Below are positions 32,951 through 45,400 of a stretch of DNA of 64,000 bases, piece after piece (positions within the stretch are counted from its first letter, which is position 1; each line of letters starts with the position of its first letter). The position numbers and the translations under genes are program-made. Source of the DNA: Hippopus hippopus (Eukaryota; Mollusca; Bivalvia; Cardiida; Cardiidae); NCBI GenBank assembly GCA_946811185.2, contig OX328109.1:13490255-13554254 (forward strand), in the 5' to 3' direction. The notes under the pieces were generated by a model that was not told where the DNA came from, searched no databases, and worked only from the letters and a program-made list of their open reading frames with translations.

Positions 32951-34055
32951 CAGACACATTTTACCTGGAAACTAAAGTGGCATCACTTGCCGGAAGTGTA
33001 GGAGAGATTAGAAAGCCTTGGAAAATTTTTGCATAGCGGCTCCTAGCCTAGGTAGTTTCAGGTTTTTCTCTAAGACCAGGTAGGGTAAATCAAGCTGAGT
33101 GAAAAGGGGGGGGGGGGGCAGAGCGAGAACAAGGCAAGTTTGGGTAGATTTATATGTTCCGAAAGAAATTATTGTTGCCTCACTGTAACAAAGATAGAAA
33201 AAAAATATGAAAATACCTGTCTAATATGAAGACCTATCGACGCTTCATACAAATATAAACTTCTATCGTTGCCGTCGTCTAGTTTAGTCCACAGTCCGTC
33301 CTGTCAGATAAGTTGCAAGAGAAACGTCCATTAAAATTTTTCGAATGTTATATCTGCATTGAACACCTTAATTGTTCGTAGTTCTTGAGCATGCTAGCAC
33401 TTTTGCCGAATGATGTTTAACAGAACTTGTTCAATCTGAAATCTAGCAAACCGAAAGTAGCGACAATGCACTACAGAACCGGAAATGCGGAGATGACGGG
33501 ATCCTGTCTATATTTTACGCGAAGAAAAGCGAAAATCAAAAGTAAAAGTTCGTTACACAGTCTGTATAGTACCGCAGTATTTCGGGCGTGATTTGTTGTA
33601 GAAGATAAAGCTGGTACCCGTTTGTCTTTTGTAACCGTGCGATAGGATACGAACGTTCGATAAACAGAAGTTCCTGTGTGGAGTTAGCGAAAAAGCCCGA
33701 TCCCTCCGCCTCCTTGTATGTATTTTTAGAAATGGAAAACCCACGTTATTGCGTTTGACAATTTGTGTTTAAGGTCGGTTCAATATACTCCGATACACGG
33801 TAGCTTTTGTACAGGCGTAGGAGTTTTCATGCATAATTATGTATGTAGTAGTACATGATTGTACACCTATAATATAATGCGCAATATTTGCCGAAACAGG
33901 CGTCCTGTGACACAGTATGATAAAAGGCTGATTTTTTTTTTTTTTTTATCGGAAGACAAAAAAAAAAAAAAAAATTAGGGTCGGGGCAAAATCTCCAGGT
34001 AGGGTCGGGTTACCCGAAACAAACTATTTTTTTTTTACGCCTAAAGATTTTTTTT

Positions 34056-34624
34056 TCATTTGATGCCGTGTCATCAGAAAAGGGGGCTTGGTGTATATAT
34101 CCATTATGGACTGATATCTCTTTAACTATTGGACAAAATTTTATGAAACTTCATATTCATCTTGTTTATCATAAGCCACAGCCAATCATTATTTGTTTTT
34201 ATCTAATGAAATGCTATGCTATGGAAAAAGGGGGCTTAATGGATAATTTCATTATGGACTAATAACAAAAAGGCCACATGTACATGCAAAACACAATACC
34301 TCTTATATGTTTCTATCTAAAGAGGTCTTTTTAGGCGGGAGATATCATTTCAACGAAATAACCTGATTTAAATCAAAAGTTAACAAACTGAAGTTTTTAA
34401 TGATATTTCTTGTTTTGAGAAGTATATAGTCAAGAGCGTCGGGTAAAGTCAATGGATCGAACTGAATCTGCATTAGACCGGATTGGACTTAACAACCGGA
34501 ATGAACCGATGGAACTGGATTAGACAATTTTTCTTCGATATTGTCTAAACCAACCAAGTTTTATATTTACCATAGCCACTTATTTCAAATTCGCTAGTCT
34601 GTCAGTACTTTCAGTACTTTGATG
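34056..34624. other. Unassigned sequence before the distal array
   Basis: Contains AAAAGGGGGCTT fragments resembling B or tandem-element ends at 34078 and 34224; otherwise unrecognised. Confidence 0.35.
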
Positions 34625-36330
34625 ATATTGTAGGATATCTTACGGGCTAGGGATATGTTTATTCCATCTTTTTCGTTTGGATCTTTATGATAATGTTTTC
34701 TAACGTTGTACTTAGAGGTCTGTCACTTATCTTCTCCGACCTATCCCTGTCTCTCAATCTCTCTGCCTCGCTTACTTTCTGTCTCCATTTGTCTTCATCT
34801 TTTGGTAAATGTACTTTCGGTTTTGTGATGTTGCACTTCCCAGTAGACGCTCTGGGACTTACAAGCTTGAAAAGAGGATTCTCTGAACATAAATAAAGTG
34901 CTTTTAACAGCCTCAAAATATATCAGTCTTGAAGACGTTCTTATTTTATATTGTAGCATATGTTCCTTTTATGGTTGTGTTTTCTTGTGCTGAACGAAGC
35001 TGTCACTTATCTTCCCTGCTGTCTGTCCTGTCCGTGTCTCTCGATCTCTCACTCAATCGCTCGCTTTTCTGCTCCCCTCTGTATAACTTACTCTATATAT
35101 GTCTTTCTTTCTGTCTGTCTCTGGGTTTATCGTCTGGTAAAACTACTTTCGGTTTCGTAAGGTTATAATTCCAAGTACATGCTGTCTGACTAACATGGTT
35201 GTTTTGTAATGATGTAACGTTACATGGCTATTAATTATCTCTTTGCAGTCTGCCCTGTCCCTTCCTCTCGATCTCTCACTCTATCTCTCGCTCTTTGCCT
35301 CTCTTTACTTTGCTAACTTTCTGTTTGTCTTCTGTCTCTTACTGGGTTTATCTTCTGGTAAATCTACTTTCGATTTCGTGATGTACTTCCTAGTAGACGC
35401 TCTGTGACTAACAAGGTTGCACAGAGGATTCTCTTAATAATAGTTAAACAGTTTTAACAGTTTTAAAATATATAGACTGTCTTAAAGACTAAAATGACTA
35501 TTAATGTTCTTATTTTACATTGTATCATATCTTTTGGCTTGGGATATGTTTATTCTATAGTTTCCGTATGATCATTTATTACAGTGTTTTCTAATGTTGT
35601 ATGTAGAGCTCTGTCACTTATCTTCTTTAAGTTTGTCCTGTCCTTTTCTCTCGATCTCTCACTCAATCTTTGCTCTTCACTTCTCTCTGACTCGCTTTCT
35701 CTGTCTGTCTGTCTGTCTGTGAGTCTGTCTGTGTGTCTCCTTTTGTGTTTATCTTCTGGTAAATCTACTTTTGGTTTCGCGATGTTATAATTCCCAGTAG
35801 ACGCTTTGTGAAAACCAGAAGTGTTTTCTTACATTTTAATGAATCTGTCACTTATCTTCCCTGCAGTCTGTCCTGTCCCTTTCTCAAAATCTCTCGCTTT
35901 TCACCTCCCTCTGCCTCGCTTACTCTCTGTCTGTCTTTCTGTCCGTCTGTCTGTCTGTCTCCTTTTGTGTTTATCTTTAGGTAAATCTACTTTTGGTTTC
36001 GTGATGTTCACAAGAGACGCTTTGTGACTAACATGATTATTTTGTAATGTTGTACATAGCCGCCAAATACCTCGCTGCAGTCAGCCCTATCCCTGTCTCT
36101 CAATCTCTCACTCAATTTTTCGCTCTCTACCTCCCTGTGCCTGGTTATTCTCTGCCTGTCTGTCGGTCGGTCCCTTTGCCTAGCTACCTGCCTACCTGTA
36201 TGTCTGTCTGTCTGTCTGTCCGCCCGTCCGTCCATCTGTCTGTCTTTTTATCTGTACGTCGCTCACCTTTTGTCTTTAGCTGTCCCTCTCTGTCCCTTTC
36301 CCAGCCCCTCTCGAGCATCATAGACAGATA
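34625..36330 (+). repeat. First-exon array of gene 2, distal part
   Basis: Five further units, recognised by GTAAA(T/A)CTACTTTCGG-like words near 34804, 35139, 35358, 35759 and 35980, spaced about 200-400 bp. Each is followed by a TTCCCAGTAGACGC-like word and, where not truncated, by CAGAGGATTCTCT. The sequence between them is CT/CTGT-rich (TCTCGATCTCTCACTC). The donor GTAAGT has decayed in all of them. The array is collinear with 58810-60850 of gene 3. Confidence 0.6.
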
Positions 36331-36399
36331 AGTTGTTTCGAAACCCCTGAACAAAGATAGAACAAAGCAAGTCTGCTTTAATTTCAACTTTTTCATCAG

Positions 36400-36483
36400 T
36401 TCGACAGATTACAGTCTTGGGAAACAGAACTACACTTGAAAGTTTGTACCATTAACGTGATGGCTGAGTCTAACAATGCACTG
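36400..36483 (+). CDS. Gene 2 start exon (5' UTR plus 8 codons)
   Basis: Acceptor TTTTTCATCAG ends at 36399; 60 nt of 5' UTR precede ATG at 36460; the coding part is MAESNNAL, then donor GTAAGATG. The UTR and start codon context (TTAACGTGATGG) are shared with gene 3. Confidence 0.7.
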
Positions 36484-39400
36484 GTAAGATGCTCTTTAGT
36501 TTTATTTAAAATTATTTATTTATTTATTTGTCATAGTCATCGGTTGCCCCTATGAGCTACGCCCCAAGAGTGCTTTTAGTTATGTTAAGCAAAATACATT
36601 ACGAAATCAATCCTAGGTTACGCCCCGTTCTGTAATGTACTCGGTATATGACACCGTTACACAACACATAGAATTAACATCTCACACGAAAGGCTTTAGC
36701 AATTCTAAATGGACCGCCGTTGGAATTGAACCCACACCCACCAGTGACGCGAGATGTACTATTTACAAGTCTCACCCTCTACCACTTGGGCTAATTGGGC
36801 TATCATTGAGCCTAACAGTTAAGTTGGGGTGTTGAAACATATTGCCTTGAAACCGGTTTTCGACCGCTTGCAACACATTTTTAATATTGTTACATGGCCA
36901 GTTGCATGATGTCTTGCGAGCTATTGCAGTCACTGTATATTAGCAAGGGTAGGCAACCGATCGCATTAGACTTTTAAAGATGTTCAAAATTCTGAAGCGA
37001 CTGCATGCGATCAAAACAGACAGTCGCACTTGGTTGCAATGACAGTCATACAACTTTGCAAACCGTGGCATGACAAGATGTAAAAGTGTGCGTGACTTTG
37101 ATGTGCTATTTGCTTGTTATGCAACACTTACATGTACATGTATCAGGGACTTTTGGCGACCAGTCATGCGTTTGTTTGCCTTTATGATACCATCATGACA
37201 CTGTTGTTCGACAACTGGCATCACGCCGTGAAACCTTGTACTACCATTGTACAACTGTGGCAGACTATGCGCCTATTTCTGTAGGAGAAATCTGTCATTG
37301 GTGCTTAGCTTTGGAGGAAGAACGATGATTCTAGAAATTGTTTATCAACCCCTCGGCAAATTTTGAGAATTGCTTGAGAGCTGTGTCTTCTAAATGTGCT
37401 CTTCTGTGGGTTACTTTCCAGCTGTTCAGCTGACTGATCTGCTGACTGCATTAGTTATTGTTCAGTTGGAAGCTGTGCTGCAGGAGTCTCCTGTTCCACT
37501 TTCCTCTGCCGCTTAACTTTCACATTCTGTACACATGAAGATATGGCATTTTTTGTCTGTTTTTATGGGCATTTTGTTTAGTATGACCAAAATCAAAAGT
37601 AAGACGGTAAGACGGTACAATATCTCGAGTCTAGCCTAGGACCCAATCAGCTCTATCTGCAAAAAAAAAAAAAAAATGTTTGGGGGTGACACCCTCTGAT
37701 ATAGTTGGTTTGAATGCATTTTTGAATTATTCATACCTTCAGAAAGAAGTTTTGATTGTTCTGCTCTTCATTATCTTTTGTCACACCAGTGAAAAAAAAA
37801 AGTTGAACATTTCTACTGAGGCTGTGTTGTTACACTGAAAGTCGTTCAATTTTTAAGATAGTACACTTGAAGACACATGCATATCACCATCTGTAACTTG
37901 TTAACGTGGCTCTCAAATCAAGTTTAGCATTTAAAATAGATTGAAAGTTATTTTCAAGATATTGTCAATGGAAAATGTTCCAGTCTCTATGGAACTACAT
38001 GTAGATTTGTTATGCGTTATGCTTTAGTTTTCACTTTCAGATAATGCTTAAAAAATGACGTTGGTAAATTGGCACGCTGATAAAGTGCTCTGGACAGAAA
38101 ACTGTTTTTATCACATGTTTGTGTTACAAAGATTCTGATTTAAATATTTGATTACTAACATCAACTTTCAAAATGTATGTACCGAATAATAAATTTAAAT
38201 GTCATGGGTTTTCGCGAGGGAAAAAATATGCATAATTCCTGTTTACCTACAAATAGTGTATGTATTTACTTGGTTAGAAATGGTATGACACAATTTATGT
38301 GTCTGTCCACACATATGTCTGTTATCTGTAAAGAAAGATTATGTCTTCAAGGACATTGGTATAAGTACATGAAGGTAGGTGGTTAGTTAGGCAGTTAGGT
38401 AGCTTGGTAGGCTAGATCCTGTGTGACAGAGAAAACCTTTAAGGGAGAACAGGTGAAATGCGCGAACACTTATGTGGACATTTCTAAGGCGATTTAAGAT
38501 GCCATCTATCAACAGATGATGCTCTAAAACAGTATGTCTTGACAGCCCCAATGCAAATCACAGTAAGTCCGCATATCTATCAAAGGCCAATCGTCTGTAC
38601 CCAACTGAGTATGGAAGGCATCTAGACGGTGACAGACTTGTTCCAACTGTGATGTTGAAGGTATCTAAGCTAAAGATGGCAACAAAGTCATCATTCTGTC
38701 AGTGAAAGAAAAGCAAACATCTTCATGGATATTTTTGCGCCAAGCGCAATATTAGATACATGTGTCGTATGTATGTGTAGGGCAAAACCTGGCATATTTG
38801 GAAGGGTTGTGGCATTTGCTGTGATAAGCTGTGATCTGATGATGTCTGACTGAGATGAAGTGAATTTAAAGATGTACTAATTTATATATTTTATGATTAA
38901 ATATATACAATATAAGCTTTGCCTAGGTAAGATACGTTTCGGTGATATTTGTCGAAGGGGAGACCAGGGCTAGTCTGGCCCAAGTTTAGAAAAAGTTTAT
39001 TTTAGACTGACTTTCACTGCTGGGTCTTTGAATGTTATACATGTATGTGCAAGTAAAGCAGAACAGAGCCATACTAGGTACGTTGTATACATTCTGATAT
39101 CTCTCTGCGGTCAGGAATGGTGTTTAGTCAAAAGGGTTGTGTCATGATGGCCGAACTTGCACAGTATAGGAGCAGATTTGGCCACCGAACGAGGCAAATT
39201 CGGCTCACAGAAACTGTCATTAAGTTTTAAGGTACTTTGCCGTTCTGTTCCGTATAGAGAAAGAGTAGACATTTGTTTAACACCTGGGTTATACAGTTTT
39301 AATAGGTGTCTAAACGCAAGAAAATAATATCCTAAAACACTATCTCTAAATCCCGACTAGCATGTTATAGAAATGTCCAATATCTGAAGTATATTTAAAA

Positions 39401-42400
39401 TAAAGTGAAATGACTGCCTCTTGGACAAAGGATAACCGGATTGATGAGTAGAGATCTGTTTGAACTTTTTTCGGCGTAGCAATATAAGCTGGCTTTTGAC
39501 CTACTTCTTAGTACTAATCTCCATTTAATAAATAGTGATTTGCTATCGGTGAAAATGTGGATATGTTCATTCTGTGGACCCTATGAGCCTATTTATGACA
39601 CTAGTATACAAAGGTTGCTACCGTGAACAATCTCGTAGCGCTCATTCATACTTTAGAAAAGGATTTGATAGAGAATAAATGCTTTTCTAGTACTAATTTA
39701 TTGTCTAATATTTTTATGTGATACCCTATAATCCATTACTGTACATTTACGTGTATTTTCAGATATGCCATTTTTATGAGCAACGGCTCCTTTTCAAGCA
39801 ATGGATTTGTAAAACATGTTCTTGCAAAATAAATGTTATTAAAAATTTCACTAAAGTTTCACAAATATGCAAAACAATAGGAAAAAGGTGCAATTACTGG
39901 TATAGTTATTTTTCATTACTTCTCTTCTTATGAAACCGCAAACGAGTTTTAAAAATCAGATTTAAAAATGATTTGGTTCTTATGCCATCTTCAGTTTTTT
40001 TTTTGTTTTTTTTTGTTTGTTTTGAAGACCTGTCTTGTTTCAAGTAATTCATTTCGCAAAGATAAATCTATAAATTAGACATTTACATGTCAGTCAATGC
40101 TAGACATTGATCTAGATCTATATTCGAAAAGATATTTTAATGTAATCAAGATGGGGTATAAAATAACATCTACCAAGAGACAAAATACATTGATAAAATA
40201 TTTACTGTTAGTGCGAGGCAAGTTCTGCTGAAGGCCGAACCTGCCCCAACCTGTAGGGCCAACAAGCCCCCGACAGACTGCAGAAAAATCACACGACGGG
40301 CTTGTAGGGCGGCGGAAAAGAAACCAGAGGTGAATAAGGTTATAGTGCATTATCCTAGCGTAATACATACATAAAAATTTAATGGAAATCTTACGAAAAA
40401 TAAAAACTGAATTTTCTAAAATTTACTCATCATTCAAAAAAATGGATTTCTGTTAAAAATTCTTAACATCGTGTTACAACACTGTCAGTAGTTACCGATA
40501 TAGATAAAGACGTCATAAGATACATGTATGTCATAATATGGTTCCCAGCTTTCTATCTTTGGTGAAATGCTAAATAAAGACATGTTTAGACCATGCTCCA
40601 GGGCTAGACTAGCCCCAGTCACCACAAAATGTACATCTGCTATATACAGACAGCTTATTTTGCTGAATTAACCATTGACTGGTAGAAAATCTTATCAGTG
40701 CATAAAAACTTTTTTTTTTGTTTTACTTTATAGCAAACATTATAAATGGGAGTTTTAGGATTTTGTATGAGCTTCCTCAGTTATTCAAGGTGGAAGATTT
40801 TTCCATTTTCTTTTTGTCAGATGTAGTTCAGCTACCTGTTAACACCCATTTTAGTTAAATTCTAGTTTGGCAATGATATGAACATATCAGCTAAAAAACA
40901 GATCTTAATGACATCCTTCATGCAAGACTGGCAAAATTGCAGTCTAAGAAAAGGTACTAATTTAGCCATGCTTCATACGTTGTCTTCAACATATTGCGTG
41001 TCAGTAAGCTTTGTGCTATCACACTGAAGCCTATTGGTGTTCGTTGTGACTATATAAAGTGAAAGTATTGAAAAATTAAGTAGATCTACCTCAAAAATGA
41101 TTTCTAAGAAGCTCAAACAGAGGAAACGATAATCTGTTTTCGCTTTGTTTTCACTCTACGGATTACATAGTTTATTTTTGCCATTTGGTCTTGCTTTTTT
41201 CGTTGAAAAAGGGTGGGTGGGGTAAGTATTGTAGAAATGCAGCCATAAATCCAATTCAGACAACACTGTACTATTACCGAATTATTTACAATTGTTTTCA
41301 GATAAGAGAAATACAGTTTGAAAACAGTACAAGACCAGTTACCACACAAGAATTGAGATATTTTGCAGCATGCTGTATAAACAGATAATTTAAGTTGACA
41401 CTTGACATATGGTACCATAACATAAGTTGAAGTTAAACTAATGTGACAAGAGAAATTTAAGAGCAGAACAATTTTTCCTGACTCCTAGGATGCTAAACTT
41501 CATATTTATGCCATCAAACCAACTATAACAGAGGGTGTCACCTCTTTCATATTTTAGCTCACTTGGGTTCTAAGCTAAGTCACTCAAACAGTCACTGGTA
41601 AGACTACTCTCATGATCATGCCATGGATCACATAAAAAAAAAAAAAAAAACCCAGACCAACTGCATAGTCTTACTTTAAATCGTTCCACCATGGGAACAA
41701 TTTTATGGTTGAGTTCACATCAGTTGCAAGGACTCAGGAAACAATCCCATATAAACGTATGATCATTCTCACGAGTAAACGCAATTGAATTATTGTGCAA
41801 CAGTCACTTTTGTTGAACTACCCTAATTGTATTTGTGAAAGGATTTTGCAATCCATTTTGTTTTGACGTACACATTTTTGGGGCGGTTGTATGACCCAAT
41901 CGTCCAATTGTGAAAGGGGCTTTGAATTAACACTTAATTATGGTTTACCCTTTATCAAATGATTTGTTGTTGTAAAGACCAAATTTTAGACTCATTCATA
42001 ATGAAAGCACTTACAAACAAAACAGTTGAGAGTGTTTAGAATAACAGGATTTATCTTTAGAACTGGTGAAAACATTTGGGAAAAGGAAAGAACAGCTGGC
42101 TACCAGTATTTTCTCCTGTACTGCAATATTTTCCAACCATTCTTCCTCAGTGTCATTAAGATACATGATTTTGGTAAAGGCTTAGAATCGTGATCTTTCA
42201 TGACAGTCACTACATGGAGTAGCAGGTAGACTTCAAACATTATCCACTCGTCTTCATAATGACCAAGCTATCCGTAATGGTCTCGATGATGTTGTAAAGC
42301 AGGCTGTCGAGTATGCCGAAACTTTTGGGAGGACCTTGAAAGAAAATACAGAGCAACTTTATATACAAGGCGAGTTGCTCAAACAGGCAAAGAAACCGGA

Positions 42401-45400
42401 AGAGGTCAATGCTAAAGTTTTGGAGGAAACACTGAACCAGACTCGAACCAGCTTTGTTTCCACTCGATCTGGGATTTGGGAGCTTCAGATCAAAGTCCAT
42501 AACCTGATAGAGGACTGTAGAAAGCAAGTTAATGTTCACAATCAAGAAATCGACCAGAATAAAACCAAGATAGAGACCACCCAGCACGAAATCCAAGACT
42601 TGAAAGAAAAGATAAAACTTAACGAAGAAGATGCAGCAAGCCTTGATCGCTGCGCAAAAGATCTTGATAACCGAGCTGGAGAGTTAAAGAGAATTGCAGG
42701 GAAGAAAAGGAAACGAGGACGGTTCGGCGGTATCGTGGGTGCTGTAGTTGGGATTGGCCTTGCTCCATTAACAGGTAAAATTTTACATTTTGTAGGTTAG
42801 CCTTACTATTGTGAAGAAAATGAAATGGAAATTTTCGTCATTTAACTCATTACCTAACGACAAAATTTTAGTCTTGTCCAAATTGAAAGCATTTGCAGAC
42901 GACAACAAATTAAAGGTGGCTGAAATAACGAAAATTGTCCTTGATAGGATAGAAAACATCATGGGATAAGGAGAAAATGCTGGTAACTAGCATTTTCTCC
43001 TTTATCCACGATATTTTCAAAAAAGTTTCTCACTTAGGGTTGTTAAAACTTTGGATTGTGTGGTAAAGGGTTAAAAATTTAGACATAAGTAAACTGACCA
43101 GTTATTTTATGTTTAATCCTACTTCTAGAAGAGAATTTTTACCATGTACCCGAGATGTAGCCAAATTATATTAACTGATTCAATTTTCACAATGGCTGTC
43201 GTGAAAATTCTTATATGTTGCAAAATGCTGTTATACACCTTATTGTCTGATAGTTCTCTTATAGGGCGAGTTGCTTATGTAACTTGCCCATAAGATTTCT
43301 CTTAAGAGATTAGTTTAACATTCGAGGTTTTGTAATTGTCAAGGTACATGTACACCCCAACACCTTACGCGCAAGACAGACACCACTTAAGTTTTTCATA
43401 ACTTAAGACTATGGAAAAGGATTCATACATGCATTGTGGAAGATACGCTAAATCATCCAAGGTCGCTTGTCTGTCCGTGTCTGTCTGTCCATCTGACTAC
43501 CTCTCTTTCAGTAAACTGGTCTCTATGTCTAAAAATCCCTAAACTTCCAGTGGTATTCTTGTAGGTCTATCTGTACTTTCCAGGAGGGGCAAGTTTGACA
43601 GTTGCAGCAGCTGCTGCTGGGGTAGCAGTTGGTGTCAATTACAATGACGCAAGCAAATGTGAAAAGGAAGCTAAGTCTTGTCGAGATAGCGCTAATGCAA
43701 AACGTAGTACAGCAAAAAGTCTGACAGATGACGTCACCAGAATGAATTCAGATATTGACAGACTAGAAAAGGAGACAACTTCTTCGAAGGAAAGAATTGG
43801 TAAGCCATTTTAAACATTCATTACAGTATGCCTTTGATGTACAGTCCAAACTTTATAAATCATTATCCTGTCGAAAAAAAATGTTAATGATTACACAAAC
43901 ATATTTTGCTAAATGCACGGGCATTGGGCTGGTCTTATATGAACCAAACTACCGATAAAGCAGCGGAGGGTGTATAGAAAGATCAGACTGCACGTATATG
44001 CAGGCTGATCTTGCTGTACACCCTCCGCAAAAGTCGTCCATGGTCTCGCACGGCAGGATAAGGGTTACGCAAGTGCCAAAGGAATACGTGAGAAGCGCTT
44101 GGTTAAGACAGGTGCTTGCATAGTACAGGTGCATCTTGACCTATTGTCCTTGTCTGAGAATTCAATACGTCAACACGGTTTGCTTGTTCAACAGAAATTA
44201 GCCGCTAATATACATGTAGGTTTAACTGTATTTTGTTTTTCACTTGAATGGGTTTCATTTTTATCTCGCTTATGCCTGTATCAAACAATCCAACCCGGCC
44301 GGGTAGCTTAGTCGTAGGTGTATCTGACTCACGACCTGGTGGTTGAAGGTTCAATGCCCGGTTGCGGCAAACTTTCTTTCCGGTGATTTTTCGTCTCTGA
44401 TGCATGTGAGAAAGTAGTCAGTGGCTCGGAAAGGAAGTTGTGTCAGTACTGGTGTGAGAAGACCGGAAAACACACGCGTAGGTACACTGGCCGCCGTGAT
44501 ATGACCGTAGCTGTTAAAACGGCGTTTAACTCCAATACAAACAAAAACCAGACAATCCTTTGTCTTAACAACCCTGAGTTAAAAGGCTTGTGAAAACATT
44601 GTGGAAAAAGGAGAAAATGCTGGCGGTTAGCCAATGTTTGTACACTCTTTCAAAGACAAATATTATATATCAGAATTTTTTAACGTATTCGGTGCAGAAA
44701 AAGTTGCTCTGCGACAAAAAGAAGCAACTTGGAACGATAGTTCTAGGTCAAACTCATACATTCGTAATAGGATTGTTTTGATTTTATCCATGCTATTTGA
44801 AATGGGGGTTTAATGCATATACAAAAAGTATCCGCCCATTTCTGTCAGTGCAGTCCTTGCAGGTTGTCATGGGTCAAAACTTTTTTTATATGTGAACTTC
44901 CTGCATGTTCAAGGACCATTCTACCTCATGATTTAGTCTTTTGTTAGACAAAATGGATATTTTGATAAATGGTTATGGAGTGACTTGCTTAATACAATGT
45001 ATCAGGGAAATGCATTATGCCTGCAACATACGAAGTGGGGCTTTCGGACGTTTGCGTAAAGTGTCGTCTCGGATCAGCCTGCGCAGTCCGCGCAGGCTAA
45101 TCCGAGACGGCACTTTATGTCAACATTAGATTTTGTTCTGCAGTAGACTTTTGTGAAATAGAAAATTACACACGACCGGAAAGTGTCGTCTCGGATAAGC
45201 TTGCGCGGACTGTGCAGGCTGATCCGAGACGACACTTTACGCAAATGCCCTTCTTCGCATGTTGCAGGCCATTAAACCTCCTTTGTCCAGAGAGCCTCTC
45301 ATTTTCTTTTATCAATTTAGGTGTGCTGGAAGATGCAATCAGGGCTTTGGAAGACGTTAAGAAGATGCTTTTGTCGTCGGTGACGGCGTTTGACGATGTT

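Larger units (their letters stand above)
31220..34055. mobile_element. Possible 2.8 kb element between inverted GGCCTAAAAAAA repeats
   Basis: 31220-31310 (AAGGCCTAAAA, TAGTTTGTTTAGGGTAAC, TAGGTAGGGTAGGGACG) is inverted relative to 33955-34050 (TAGGGTCGGGGC, GGGTTACCCGAAACAAACTA, ACGCCTAAAG). The interior holds a family A copy and a tandem element but no transposase. It may be one element or two independent ends. Confidence 0.4.

Noticed and set aside
34929..36331. Many overlapping frames rich in Ser, Leu, Cys and Val (SVCLSVCLS) as coding genes
   Set aside because: They are translations of CTGT and CT-rich microsatellite tracts in the first-exon arrays, occur in several frames at once and differ between units.
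37630..41577. Hidden gene inside the 3.95 kb element
   Set aside because: Frames are at most about 100 codons, low-complexity or AT-driven, and carry no motif I recognise.
44298..44375. Functional tRNA gene
   Set aside because: A- and B-box-like words are present, but the stem pairing is poor and a SINE body and tail follow; the same holds for 14610, 45600 and 60034.
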